64,000 nt of DNA from Deinococcus carri (GCF_039545055.1 NZ_BAABRP010000015.1:13011-77010); one strand, 5' to 3'. Numbered from the stretch's first letter, positions 25,620 to 45,381 are shown. A program made the numbers and translations. Notes: generated by a model from the letters alone, not told the origin.

Positions 25620-26685
25620 CGACCAGCCTGACCTCCACCCCGGTCCCGGCGACCGTCAGCCGTCAGCGGGTCCGCGCACGCTGGGTGCTGGTGCTGCTGC
25701 CGCTGGTGCTGCTGGCGGCGGTGGTCTTCGCGGTGGGGACGGGGGCCGTTCACATCGCCCCAGCGCAGGTAGTAGCCATCCTGCTCGCGCCACTGGGGGT
25801 GCCGCCCCTGGCCGCTTACGAGGAACAGCAGGCCGCCGTGCTGCACGCCATCCGCCTGCCGCGCGTGGTGCTGGGCCTGCTGGTGGGCGCGGGGCTGGCT
25901 GTGGCGGGGACGGCCATGCAGGGCCTCTTCCGCAACCCACTGGCGGACCCCGGTTTGCTGGGCATCTCCAGCGGCGCGAGCCTGGCCGCCGCGATGAGCG
26001 TGGTGCTGGGCATCCACCTGTTCGGGTCGTACACGCTGCCGGTGATGGCCTTCCTGGGCAGCGTGGTCGCTACCGTCATCATCTACGCGCTGGCGCAGGA
26101 CCGGGGGCGCATGAACGTCGCCACCATGCTGCTGGCGGGCATTGCCGTGAACGCGCTGTGCGGGGCGGGGACGGGGTTGATGACCTACCTCGCCACCGAC
26201 GAGCAACTGCGGAGCATCACCTTCTGGCAGCTCGGCTCGCTGGGCGCCGCGACCTGGCCCACGGTGCTGAGCGCCGCGCCGCTGCTGCTGGTGGGCGTGC
26301 TGGGGCTGCCGCTGCTGGCCCGCGCGCTGAACGCCCTCACGCTGGGCGAGAGCAGCGCCGCGCACCTGGGCATTCCCGTCACCGCCGTGAAGTGGGCCGT
26401 GGTGGGGCTGGTGGCTCTCAGCGTGGGCGCGGGCGTGGCGGTCGCCGGGGCCATCGGCTTCGTCGGGCTGGTCGTGCCGCACCTGATGCGCCTGCTGACC
26501 GGCCCCAACCACGCCACGCTGCTGCCCGCCTCCGCGTTGGCGGGGGCCACGCTGCTGGTGCTGGCGGACCTGCTGGCCCGCACCATCGTGATGCCGTCCG
26601 AGCTGCCCATCGGCATCGTGACGGCGCTGCTGGGTGCGCCCTTCTTCCTGTACCTGCTGCGGCAGGGGCGCAAGGGGGAGCGGCT

Positions 26686-26689
<4 letters not shown>
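25616..26689 (+). CDS. FecCD-type permease of the iron/heme importer (HmuU-like)
   Basis: A 357-aa membrane protein with about ten helices. Family motifs: RLPRVVLGLLVGAGLAVAGT, MQGLFRNPLADPGLLGISSGAS and GAIGFVGLVVPHLMRLLTG near the C-terminus. GTG start overlapping the TGA of the binding-protein gene (GTGA), which couples the two. It forms the transmembrane channel with the ATPase encoded next. Confidence 0.93.
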
Positions 26690-27519
<830 letters not shown>

Positions 27520-27532
27520 CGAGCTTTCAGCC

Positions 27533-27590
27533 GTCAGCGGTCAGCCCTCAGCTTTTCCTGACGGCTGACGGCTGACTGCTGACCGCTCTC
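27533..27590. repeat. Palindromic repeat, CCGTCAGC family
   Basis: AGCGGTCAGC on the left pairs with GCTGACCGCT on the right. It fills the hmuV-SIP gap and is related to the repeats at 598-636 and 9201-9252. Confidence 0.65.
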
Positions 27591-27613
27591 CCCACCACCC
27601 CCAAGGAGTCCCC

Positions 27614-28453
27614 ATGACCACCCCCGCCCCCGCCTCCCGCCCCGCCCGTCCGGGGCCGCGTCTGCTCCATGTCCGCTCCAAGGCGCACCTGACCCCCAAC
27701 CTGCTGCGCCTGACGCTGGGGGGCGAGTTGCAGGACTTCGGCTCCGGTTCCACCTTCAAACTGCTGATTGTGCCGCGCGGGACGACGGAACTCGCGCAGC
27801 CTCAGCGCGACGCGGAGGGGCACGCCGTCTGGCCTGACCCCGCTCAGCGCCCGGTGGTGCGGACCTTTACTGTCCGTGCCGTGGACCGCGGGGCGGGGGA
27901 ACTCACGGTGGATGTGGTGCTGCATGGCGGGTTCGCGGCACAGTGGGCGCAGAACGCCCAGCCGGGCGACCCGGTGGGCGTGGCCGGGCCGATGGGTGCA
28001 CCGCTGCCCCGCACCGCTGGCCCGTACCTCATCGCCGGGGACCACTGCGCCCTGCCCGCCATCGCGCGGCTGCTGGAGGACCTGCCCCAGGATGCGGCGG
28101 GTGACGTGCTGGTCGAGGTTCCCGGCCCCGCCGACGAACTCCCCCTCGCGTATCCGCCCGGCATCCGCCTGCGCTGGCTGCACCGCACGGGTGCGGCGGG
28201 CGAGGAAACGCTGCTGGCCGACGCCGTGCGCGCGCTGCCGCCCCTGCCCCTCACGCCGGACACCTTCGCGTGGGTGGCGTGCGAGTCGGCCAGCGTGAAG
28301 GCCCTGCGCGCCCACCTGCGCGAGGAACGCGGCCTGCCCGCCCGCCAGACCCTTCTGATGGGCTACTGGAAGCGCGGTGTGGACGAGCGCACCTACCACG
28401 ACACCGCCCACTACGACGACGCGCCGGACGAGTACGGGCGCAGCCGGGGCTGA
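27614..28453 (+). CDS. Siderophore-interacting protein (FAD-dependent ferric-siderophore reductase)
   Basis: A 279-aa flavoprotein. N-terminal FAD-binding barrel with RTFTVR at about residues 84-89; the C-terminal SIP domain ends in LLMGYWKRGVDE, a family hallmark. It reduces ferric siderophores to release iron in the cytoplasm, using NAD(P)H. AAGGAG lies 9 nt before the ATG. Its position after the importer genes supports siderophore rather than only heme uptake. A terminator follows. Confidence 0.92.
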   Translation: MTTPAPASRPARPGPRLLHVRSKAHLTPNLLRLTLGGELQDFGSGSTFKLLIVPRGTTELAQPQRDAEGHAVWPDPAQRPVVRTFTVRAVDRGAGELTVDVVLHGGFAAQWAQNAQPGDPVGVAGPMGAPLPRTAGPYLIAGDHCALPAIARLLEDLPQDAAGDVLVEVPGPADELPLAYPPGIRLRWLHRTGAAGEETLLADAVRALPPLPLTPDTFAWVACESASVKALRAHLREERGLPARQTLLMGYWKRGVDERTYHDTAHYDDAPDEYGRSRG

Positions 28454-28486
28454 CGCCCCGCCACCGTAAAAGGACTACCGCAAAAG

Positions 28487-28512
28487 GGCCGCCAGGGTGG
28501 GCGGCCTTCTGC
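28487..28512 (+). terminator. Intrinsic terminator after the SIP gene
   Basis: GGCCGCC and GGCGGCC arms, 6-nt loop, then TTCTGCTTTCT. Confidence 0.7.
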
Positions 28513-28538
28513 TTTCTGCCCTCCGCCTTCTGCGGCCC

Positions 28539-29183
<645 letters not shown>

Positions 29184-29187
29184 GGGA

Positions 29188-29329
29188 ACTCCTGGAGAGG
29201 TTGTGGGGGGTGGGCTGTGGGTGGCAGGCAAGCAAGGGCAGGGGCTTGGGACAGAGCGGCGCGGAGTGGACGCCTGATACACACGGCAACGGCTGGGGTG
29301 CGCCGCCCTGAAGTCCCACCTCCCACAAC

Positions 29330-29334
<5 letters not shown>
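29188..29334. repeat. Intergenic repeat with GGTTGTGGG...CCCACAACC ends
   Basis: Inverted ends around 147 bp between phoR and phoU. The phoR stop codon TAG lies inside the GGGTTGTAGGTTGTGGG end. A fragment of the same end motif occurs near 17560-17580. Confidence 0.55.
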
Positions 29335-30996
<1,662 letters not shown>

Positions 30997-31040
30997 CAGC
31001 CCTCATTGTGCGGCGGGAGGTCAGGCGAATGTCAGGGAAG

Positions 31041-31125
31041 CCATGAGCGATGAGCATTGAGCTGTGAAAAAGAAGGCACCTGCGAGAAGCCGAAGCCTCC
31101 GGGTGCCGGGTCATAGCTCGTCGTT
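31041..31125. repeat. Family B repeat (GAGCTRTGAAAAAGA...TCATAGCTC), copy B2
   Basis: TGAGCTGTGAAAAAGAAGGC on the left and GGTGCCGGGTCATAGCTC on the right. Related copies are at about 637-713 and 62906-62975. Confidence 0.6.
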
Positions 31126-31137
31126 CAGAGCCTCTTA

Positions 31138-31332
31138 TACCAACTTAAGGTGAGTCGTAGACGAACCCGAGCGGAGCGAGAAGAAGAAAAGACCGGCTTG
31201 CGGCGATGGACCATAAGCGGGTTAGCCTACGACGCTTTCTGCAAGAAAGGCGAAGGGCCGCCCCTGAGCCTGAGGCCATTGGAGAACATCCGGTGTTTTG
31301 TCCGGATGTTCTGGAATCAGAGCAAGTTGGTC
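31138..31332. mobile_element. Miniature element type I (195 bp) with TTA target duplication
   Basis: Ends TACCAACTT and AAGTTGGTC are terminal inverted repeats. TTA flanks both sides (31135-31137 and 31333-31335); the right TTA is the TAA stop codon of rsfS on the minus strand. Interior hairpins AGAACATCCGG/CCGGATGTTCT and GTCGTAG/CTACGAC. No coding capacity. Confidence 0.8.
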
Positions 31333-31727
31333 TTAAACCGTCCGGTTCGGCGTCTGCTCCGGGGCGCTTTCGGGGAAGTGCAGCACCTGGGCGTCGCTCC
31401 AGAGGCCTTCGAGGTCGTAGTACTCGCGGGCCTCTTTGGTCATGATGTGGACCACGATGCCGCCGCCGAAGGCGAGGAGCAGCCAGCGTTCGCTGGGGCC
31501 TTCCACGGTGGGGCGGGGGAGGCCGGCGGCCTGCGCCTTCTCGCGGATGTTCTCCTGCACGGCGTTGAGCTGGAGGCCCGCCGTGGCGGTGCAGATGACG
31601 AAGTACTCCAGGGTGGAGGACACGTCGGTGAGGTCCAGCACGACGATGTCCTCGGCGCGGCGTTCGCGGGCCGCGTCCACGATGGCGCGGAGCTGGTTCT
31701 GGATGGGATCGGGCTGTTTGTGTGAGG

Positions 31728-31731
<4 letters not shown>
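31333..31731 (-). CDS. rsfS: Ribosome silencing factor RsfS
   Basis: A 132-aa protein of the Iojap/RsfS family that binds ribosomal protein uL14 and blocks subunit joining when nutrients are short. Seen: DIVVLDLTDVSSTLEYFVICTA and GPSERWLLLAFGGGIVVHIMT, the two conserved blocks. ATGA overlap with the LCP gene upstream, as in other Deinococcus-like orders yqeK-LCP-rsfS. Its TAA stop is the target duplication of a miniature element. Confidence 0.93.
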
Positions 31732-33043
<1,312 letters not shown>

Positions 33044-33047
<4 letters not shown>

Positions 33048-33670
33048 GGGGGAAGGGGAGGGTCGGCCGTCGCCGGGCAAGGCAGCGCGTGGTAGGCGCG
33101 CAGGGTGCGGGGGTGAACCTGGATGCCGCGTCCCTGAAGGTACGTGACCTTGGAGACGATGGCGCGGTTCAGGGCCGCGTCCAGGTCGCGCAGGGCCAGT
33201 TCGCGGATGTCTTCGTTCACGCCGCGCCCGGGTTCGGACACGTCCGCGATGTACACGCAGGCCGACACCGGATTGCCCCCGCGCGGCCCGGTGGTGTGGT
33301 CCTCGACGGCCTCCAGCACCACCTGATCGCGGTAGCCCCAGCGCTCCAGCAGCGTGCGGGCCGCGCGGCCGTGCAGGGCCAGCGGGTGCGCGCTGTCGAT
33401 GGTGCACTCGGGCGGGGCCAGCCGCAGCAGCTCGGGGTCCGGCAGGTCGCGGGCGATGTCGTGCAGGATGCCCGCCGCGTAGGCCCGCGCCTCGTCCAGC
33501 CCGTTGGCGCGGGCGATCTGGCAGGCCAGTTCCGCCACGCGCAGCACGTGCTCGAAGCGGCGCGGGCGCACCATCAGCCGGACCCGTTCGTCCCAGCCTG
33601 CCAGTTCGGCCAGCGGATGCGGGAGGCCGGGCCGCTCGGCAATCATATGGCCGCGTGGGTCATGCGCCAC
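33044..33670 (-). CDS. yqeK: YqeK-type HD-domain hydrolase (Ap4A hydrolase)
   Basis: A 208-aa HD phosphohydrolase, probably the symmetrical Ap4A hydrolase. Metal ligands: His in FEHVLRVAELA, HD in GILHDIARDLPDP, HALHGRAAR, VEDHTTG and Asp in IADVSEP. The start is uncertain. GTG 33670 is the longest; ATG 33646 (MIAERPGL) is as plausible and is reached by a 10-codon leaderless reading frame starting at 33675 whose stop overlaps it (ATGA). TATACT is the -10. LCP follows with overlap. Confidence 0.88.
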
Positions 33671-33681
33671 ACCATGACCTC

Positions 33682-33687
33682 AGTATA
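33682..33687 (-). promoter_or_regulatory. -10 box TATACT upstream of yqeK
   Basis: TATACT on the minus strand, 6 nt before an out-of-frame ATG (33675) that opens a 10-codon leader frame and 11 nt before the GTG of yqeK. Confidence 0.5.
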
Positions 33688-33787
33688 CGCCGGGGGGCCG
33701 ACCGGAAGCTGACATGGACTTCAGTATCCGGCCCATGTCATCCCCGTGTCAGGCCCCAGCCCCGTGTTAGCCCAGGGCGCGCTGGGG

Positions 33788-34737
33788 TCATGGTGTGCCG
33801 GGGGACGCGGGGGTGCGGCGCTCCACCGTCAGGCGGACATTGACCTGCTCCAGGGCCTGCGCGCCTGCCGGGAGCCGCAGGGTGACGGGCAGGGTGGAGG
33901 TGCCCTCGCGGTAGGTGACGGTGCCGGGAATCTCGCGCAGGCGGGCCAGCAGTTCCGGGGCGGCGACCACGCGCACGTTGCCGGGCTGCACGCTGACGGC
34001 GGTCACGCGCAGGCCGGGCGGGGGGTCGTTCAGCACGACGGGCACACTCTTGACCGGGAGTTCGCCGGTGTCCAGGCGGCGCACGGTGACCGTGGTGGGC
34101 GTGGTGGTCACGCCCCGGACGGGTTCGCCGCGCGCATTCAGGGCAATCAGCGGCGTCTCGCGGTCCTCGCCGGGGGCCAGCGAGACGGGGCTGCTCACCA
34201 GGCGCTGCACGGTGGTGACCAGGCGGCCCGGCCCGCTGACGGCCGCCTCGCTGGGGGTGACGGCGTAGCGGGGGATGCTCGTCTCGGAGGGGGTGGCCAC
34301 ACTCAGGGCGACGGGCAGCGTGCGGGTCAGCAGCGTGTCCACGAAGCCCTGCACGCGCTCGGGCGTCTGCCGCCGCAGCGCGGTGCCCCTGGGGGCCTGC
34401 ACGGCCACGGGCCGGGTAAAGCTGCCCTCGGGGACGCCGGTCACGTCCACGACCGCCTCGATGTCGTCGCCGCTCAGCTCGCGCAGCCGCTCGGGCCGCC
34501 CGCTGAGGGTCACGCGGACAGTGCCGGGCGTCAGGTCGCTCACGGCGCGGGTGCCCACGCCACGCCCGCCGGTCGTGTCGCTGACGGTCACGGGCACGTC
34601 GTACCCCTGCTCGACGTTCGCGCGGCGGTCCGCCGTCGCCACGAACCACAGCACCACCGCCACCACCAGCGCCAGCAGCTTGACGGGGAGGTTGTGCATC
34701 AGTCGCCGCCACAGGTAGCGCGGGTCGGCCCAGCGGG

Positions 34738-34741
<4 letters not shown>
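33788..34741 (-). CDS. cdaR: YbbR-domain regulator of diadenylate cyclase (CdaR)
   Basis: A 317-aa protein with one N-terminal helix (LLALVVAVVLWFVATADR at about residues 21-38) and an extracytoplasmic part built of YbbR repeats (VPVTVSDTTGGRGVG, LPVKSVPVVLNDPPPG). It modulates CdaA. Its ATG overlaps the cdaA stop (ATGA), the standard order. No glmM follows, unlike in Firmicutes. Confidence 0.9.
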
Positions 34742-35604
<863 letters not shown>

Positions 35605-35725
35605 GGGTGGCCGCTCCTTCCCGCCGCAAACGCCATGCGGCACGCGCCTACTATACGGGCCACCGCGCCCGGTGCAGGGCCAGCCGGGTGAGAAAACGCT
35701 CAGCGCGCCCCCCACCACGCGCCCC

Positions 35726-35731
35726 TACACT
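35726..35731 (+). promoter_or_regulatory. -10 box TACACT of a leaderless start
   Basis: TACACT ends 6 nt before the ATG at 35738. Confidence 0.55.
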
Positions 35732-35737
35732 GAAACC

Positions 35738-36427
35738 ATGCAGATTCGTTTTCTGGGCCAGAGTGCCTTCCTGCTGAGCAGCGGCGACCACCAGGTGCTG
35801 ATCGACCCCTTTATCGAGGGCAACCCCATGTCGCCCACCACCGTGCAGGAGGCGCTGGGCTGGCAGGTGGACGCCGTGCTGATCAGCCACGCCCACGGGG
35901 ACCACTGGGGGAGCGCCCCCGACTTCGGGAAGGCCGGGGTGCCCATCATCGGGACCGCCGAGATCGGGGGGTATGCCCAGAAGAACGGCGCGCCCAACGC
36001 GGTCGGCATGAACATCGGCGGCACCTACCGCGCGCCCTGGGGCAGCGTGACCCTCACGCCCGCCTGGCATTCCTCGTCCTTTCCCGACGACACCTACGGC
36101 GGGATGCCCACTGGGCTGATCATCGAGATGGACGGCGTGCGCGTCTACCACGCGGGCGACACCAGCCTCTTTTCCGACATGCGCCTGATCGGGGACCGGG
36201 GGCTGGACGTGGCCCTGCTGCCCATCGGGGACCACTACACGATGGGGCCGGAGGAAGCCGCCCGCGCCCTGGAGCTGCTGCGCCCCCGCGTCGCCATCCC
36301 CATGCACTACGGCACCTTCCCGGTCCTGACCGGCGACCCCCAGGTCTTCGCCCGCGAGGGCCGCGAGCGCGGCGTGGACGTGCGGGTGCTGGAGCCGGGC
36401 GAGACAACCGAAGTCCAGAAGGGATGA
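35738..36427 (+). CDS. UPF0173-family metal-dependent hydrolase (MBL fold)
   Basis: A 229-aa metallo-beta-lactamase-fold protein. Metal motif SHAHGDHWG near residue 50, later His in AWHSSSF, Asp in YHAGDTSLFSDM and terminal His in PMHYGTF. Length and motifs fit UPF0173 (YtkL-like). The reaction is unknown. ATG chosen by the leaderless -10 box and family start MQIRFLGQSAF. A palindromic repeat follows the stop. Confidence 0.9.
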   Translation: MQIRFLGQSAFLLSSGDHQVLIDPFIEGNPMSPTTVQEALGWQVDAVLISHAHGDHWGSAPDFGKAGVPIIGTAEIGGYAQKNGAPNAVGMNIGGTYRAPWGSVTLTPAWHSSSFPDDTYGGMPTGLIIEMDGVRVYHAGDTSLFSDMRLIGDRGLDVALLPIGDHYTMGPEEAARALELLRPRVAIPMHYGTFPVLTGDPQVFAREGRERGVDVRVLEPGETTEVQKG

Positions 36428-36429
36428 GG

Positions 36430-36494
36430 GTCGAGTGATGAGTGATGAGCAGGACCACCCTCCCCGCCCTCATCACTCATCGCCCATCACTCAG
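36430..36494. repeat. Palindromic repeat (TGAGTGATGAG...CTCATCACTCA)
   Basis: GAGTGATGAGTGATGAGC pairs imperfectly with CTCATCACTCATCGCCCATCACTC between two convergent genes. A 3' hairpin is likely. Confidence 0.6.
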
Positions 36495-36496
36495 AC

Positions 36497-37228
<732 letters not shown>

Positions 37229-37237
37229 GGATTTCCG

Positions 37238-37282
37238 CCCCCAGTCTGCTGATGGCTGAACGCTGACGGCTGAAGGCTCTGC
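37238..37282. repeat. Short CTGACGGCTGA repeat region
   Basis: GCTGATGGCTGAACGCTGACGGCTGAAGGC, a tandem of the CCGTCAGC-family half-site, between the RNase H-like gene and pyrE. Confidence 0.45.
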
Positions 37283-37317
37283 CCCATTGGCCTCCCATCA
37301 TGCACGCCGCCGCCCGT

Positions 37318-37899
<582 letters not shown>

Positions 37900-37937
37900 G
37901 CCTGTCTTTCGTGGCTTGTGGCCCGTAGAGGATGGGT

Positions 37938-38576
37938 CTATCTGGCCCATGCCGCCCGGAACCGTTCGGCGGGGGTGTTGGCACGGGTCAGGGCGTCGCC
38001 ACCTTCCGCGCCCAGAAAGCGGCGGACGAGTTCGTGGCCCAGCGCGTAGCCGGCCCAACGGGGAAGGCCCACCGTCTCTGAGCCATAGAACCAGGCGGGG
38101 TGGCTGTAGCTGGGAGCGTCCAGCTCGGCCTGTGCCCGCTCCCAGAGCGGCTCCAGGTCCGCCGTGATGTGGGCGTAAGGGGGCGGGGCATCCCGCTCTC
38201 CCGCCTCATAGTGCTGCGCCAGCCCCTCCGACACCAGGGCTTCAAGCAGCGTCTGGCCGTACCCCGGCTCCCGCCAGCGCCGCGCGTGGTGCAGTTCGTG
38301 GGCGAGTGTGGCGGGAACTTCGCGCCGCCAGTGGGCCGCAAAATTCGGGTTGTCGGGGGTCAGCGTGATCTGTATCCAGTGTGGGAGCGGCGCATACCCT
38401 CCCACACCTGTTTCCGGCAGTGTCCACGGCGTCACGTACACGGCCACATCCACCCCATCCAGCCCCAGCCGCGCCGCGTGCCGGGTGAGGGCTGCGCCCG
38501 CCACCTCCCGCACCTCATCCGCCAGGGCAGGGGAGAGGAAGCCCCCCGCGTTCATCAGGTGCAAGACGTTCGCCAT
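37938..38576 (-). CDS. DUF2268-like putative zinc metalloprotease
   Basis: A 212-aa protein with the zinc-protease motif HELHHARRWR (HExxH) at about residue 94 and a third-ligand candidate Glu in LVSEGLAQHYE. The pattern matches DUF2268 proteins. No signal peptide, so it is cytoplasmic. TAGCGT at 38582-38587 is 5 nt upstream of the ATG, so the start is leaderless. Substrate unknown. Confidence 0.82.
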   Translation of the reverse strand: MANVLHLMNAGGFLSPALADEVREVAGAALTRHAARLGLDGVDVAVYVTPWTLPETGVGGYAPLPHWIQITLTPDNPNFAAHWRREVPATLAHELHHARRWREPGYGQTLLEALVSEGLAQHYEAGERDAPPPYAHITADLEPLWERAQAELDAPSYSHPAWFYGSETVGLPRWAGYALGHELVRRFLGAEGGDALTRANTPAERFRAAWAR

Positions 38577-38581
38577 GCCCC

Positions 38582-38587
38582 ACGCTA
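38582..38587 (-). promoter_or_regulatory. -10 box TAGCGT of a leaderless start
   Basis: TAGCGT on the minus strand ends 5 nt before the ATG of the putative protease. Confidence 0.5.
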
Positions 38588-38651
38588 ACTGGCAGACAAG
38601 GTGCGGCACGTCTGCCGAAGCGCGTAGCCCATGCTCCCAAGCCCGGCAACC

Positions 38652-38702
38652 CAAAAGCGGCCAGCCCCCTTCCGGGAAAGCTGACCGCTGACGACTAACT
38701 GC
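38652..38702. repeat. Palindromic repeat, GCGGCCAGC family
   Basis: AGCGGCCAGC on the left and GCTGACCGCTGACGACTAACTG on the right, in the gap before odhB. A degenerate member of the family seen at 9201-9252. Confidence 0.5.
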
Positions 38703-38770
38703 TGAGAGGAGGCGCGGGGCGGCCCACGCCTCTTGTGCCTACTCGCTCTGCTCGCCCTTGACGGGTAGCA

Positions 38771-40105
<1,335 letters not shown>

Positions 40106-40164
40106 AACGTGCTCCTTTATACCCCTGCCGGGGCGTGACTGACGCGGTGACGCCGACTGGGGTC

Positions 40165-40225
40165 AAAAAGTCCAGAAGTCGAGAGGTCGAGGAACCTTCT
40201 CGACCCCCGACCTCTCGACCCCTGG
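40165..40225. repeat. Palindromic repeat (GTCGAGAGGTCGAGG...CCTCTCGAC)
   Basis: AGTCGAGAGGTCGAGG pairs with CTCGACCCCCGACCTCTCGAC in the odhA-odhB gap. It could set the relative expression of the two genes. Confidence 0.6.
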
Positions 40226-40231
40226 GCGGCC

Positions 40232-43424
<3,193 letters not shown>

Positions 43425-44696
43425 ATGACCCGTTACCGTGATGACCGCTATGACGACCGTGATATGACCCGCGACGACCGCCGCGGGGGCATCGGCGGAA
43501 TGATGGACCGCGTGGGCGACATGTTCCGGGGCCGCGACGACGACCGCTACAGCGACGACCGCTACCGCGACCGCTCGGGTATGGGCCAGGGCTACGGCAT
43601 GGGCCGCGGCTCCTACGGTGGCATGGGCGACGACCGCTACGGCGACCGTTCCGGCATGGGCCAGAGCTACGGTGGCAACTCCGGCCAGGGCAGCATGGGC
43701 CAGGGCGGAATGGGTCAGAGCTACGGCGGCCAGGGTAGCTATGACCGCGACCGCAGCATGGGGTCCGGCATGGACCAGGGCCGCAGCGGTTCCTACGGCC
43801 GCGACTGGGGCTGGGGCAGCCAGGGCTACAGCAACTCCGACGATGACCGCTGGGGCCAGGGCCGCAGCCAGCAGGGCTACGGCGGCAGCTCCAGCCAGGG
43901 CAGCATGGGCTACGGCTCTGAGAGCCGCGGTGGGATGGGCTACGGCGGCATGAGCAGCCAGGGGGGCATGGGCCAGAGCTACGGCGGCTCGGGCCGAATG
44001 TATGGCCAGGACTACGGCCAGATGTCCGGGCAGCAGGGCGGCTACGGTCAGAGCTACGGCTCGGGCATGGGCGGCATGTCCGGCGGGATGGGCGGTATGC
44101 AGGGCGGCCAGTACGGCAGCCAGTCCAACTCCAGCCAGAGCTACGGCTCGGGTATGGGCGGTGGCTCCAGCTACGGCCAGAGCTATGGTCAGGGCCAGTC
44201 CGGCGGGATGGGCGGCATGCAGAGCCATCAGGGCCGGGGTCCCAGGGGCTACCAGCGCAGCGACGACCGCATCAAGGAGCAGGTGAACGACGCGCTGGAA
44301 GACTCGCACGACGTGGATGCCAGCGACATCGACGTGCAGGTGCAGAACGGGGAAGTCACCCTGACCGGCACCGTGTCTGACCGCCAGCAAAAGCGCCGCG
44401 CCGAGGAATGTGTGGAGCACCTGCGCGGTGTGAAGGATGTCCACAACCAACTCCGCGTGCAGCAGCAGGGCGGCATGGGCAGCGGGATGGGCAGCACCAG
44501 CCAATCCAGCAGCAGCGGGATGAGTGGCAGCAGCACCAGCGGCTCCGGCACGTCCAGCATGGGCACCGGCAGCACCAGTGGCGGCACCAGCGGGATGGGC
44601 AGCACCGGCATGGGCGGCACCGGCAGCGCGGGGAGCAGCAGCACCTCCGGCACCAGCACCGACAACAGCCAGAGCAGCGGCAGCAGCAAGCGCTGA
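43425..44696 (+). CDS. BON-domain protein with long Ser/Tyr/Gly/Gln low-complexity region
   Basis: A 423-aa protein. Residues 1-50 are Asp/Arg-rich (RYRDDRYDDRDMTRDDRR). Residues about 50-275 are low complexity, with about 15 [GS]Y[GS] units (SYGG, GYGQ, SYGSG) among Met, Gln and Gly, resembling the domain of human FUS. Residues about 278-346 form a BON domain (DDRIKEQVNDALEDSHDVDAS... VTLTGTVSDRQQKRRAEE). Residues 347-423 are Ser/Gly/Thr-rich. No signal peptide, so it is probably cytoplasmic. TTGGAGGAG precedes the ATG. Condensate formation is an inference. Confidence 0.85.
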   Translation: MTRYRDDRYDDRDMTRDDRRGGIGGMMDRVGDMFRGRDDDRYSDDRYRDRSGMGQGYGMGRGSYGGMGDDRYGDRSGMGQSYGGNSGQGSMGQGGMGQSYGGQGSYDRDRSMGSGMDQGRSGSYGRDWGWGSQGYSNSDDDRWGQGRSQQGYGGSSSQGSMGYGSESRGGMGYGGMSSQGGMGQSYGGSGRMYGQDYGQMSGQQGGYGQSYGSGMGGMSGGMGGMQGGQYGSQSNSSQSYGSGMGGGSSYGQSYGQGQSGGMGGMQSHQGRGPRGYQRSDDRIKEQVNDALEDSHDVDASDIDVQVQNGEVTLTGTVSDRQQKRRAEECVEHLRGVKDVHNQLRVQQQGGMGSGMGSTSQSSSSGMSGSSTSGSGTSSMGTGSTSGGTSGMGSTGMGGTGSAGSSSTSGTSTDNSQSSGSSKR

Positions 44697-44736
44697 GGAA
44701 CTGCCCTCACGCCTGAACCGCTGAAAAGCTTCTCGC

Positions 44737-44777
44737 CCCGCGCTGAACATGGGATTAGACCCCGTGTTCAGCGCGGG
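44737..44777 (+). terminator. Hairpin after the BON-domain gene
   Basis: CCCGCGCTGAACA and TGTTCAGCGCGGG arms (13 bp) with a 15-nt loop. No long U-run. Confidence 0.5.
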
Positions 44778-44789
44778 CCTTCACCCCAC

Positions 44790-44912
44790 AGGGCGGCGCT
44801 CCGTTACATTGCTGCGTGTTCTGGGCAGCAACTCCACTTCATGCCGCCTTTATCACGGTTTCTCACTTCGTTCGGCCCAGAAAGGTTATCGAACCTTTCT
44901 GGACACCGCCCC
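44790..44912. repeat. Left copy of an inverted intergenic repeat pair (F1)
   Basis: GGGCGGCGCTCCGTTACATT to CACCGCCC, with the internal hairpin CCAGAAAGGTT-ATCG-AACCTTTCTGG. The same sequence lies in the opposite orientation at 45260-45381 on the far side of the 91-aa gene. Confidence 0.75.
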
Positions 44913-44922
44913 AGGAGGACAC

Positions 44923-45198
44923 ATGACTTCTGACGATTCCCGCCGCAACCAACGCCAGCCGGACCAGACCGAACAGGGCGGCCTGCCCGCCGACGCCGGC
45001 AACGGCATGTCGGGCCGCTCGGAGTGGACCGGCGAGTCCGAGACGGGCTTTACCGACACGCCCAACGTGACCGACAGCCCCCGCCGCCCGTCCGACCGGG
45101 TGGACCGGGGGATTCCCAAGCCCCCCGGCGAGACGAACGACGGCACCTCAACCGACACCACCTTCGGGACGACGGGGACGGACGACAAGGGGATGTGA
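44923..45198 (+). CDS. Small disordered hydrophilic protein (91 aa) between inverted repeats
   Basis: [20 protein letters not shown] begins a 91-aa protein rich in D, T, S, G, P, R (about 14% Gly, no Cys), without hydrophobic segment or known domain. AGGAGG sits 6 nt upstream of the ATG. It follows the low-complexity BON gene and is enclosed by two inverted copies of a 120-bp repeat. Hydrophilin-like composition; function unknown. Confidence 0.75.
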   Translation: MTSDDSRRNQRQPDQTEQGGLPADAGNGMSGRSEWTGESETGFTDTPNVTDSPRRPSDRVDRGIPKPPGETNDGTSTDTTFGTTGTDDKGM

Positions 45199-45259
45199 CC
45201 TCCCCCGAACTGGAGCCGGGGGAAGACCGCTGCGGCCTTCCCCTTTTTGGCTTGCTTCA

Positions 45260-45379
45260 GGGCGGTGCCCAGAAAGGTTGCCGAACCTTTCTGGGCCGAA
45301 CGAAGTGAGAAACCGTGATAAGGGCGGCGCTCCGTTACGTTGCTGCCCAGAACACGCAGCAACGTAACGGAGCGCCGCC

Positions 45380-45381
<2 letters not shown>
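45260..45381. repeat. Right copy of the inverted repeat pair (F2) with a 25-bp perfect stem
   Basis: Holds two hairpins: CCCAGAAAGGTT/AACCTTTCTGGG, and a perfect 25-bp stem (45321-45345 with 45357-45381, loop of 11 nt). The stop codon of the minus-strand gene at 45380 overlaps its end. F1 lacks half of the long stem. Confidence 0.8.
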
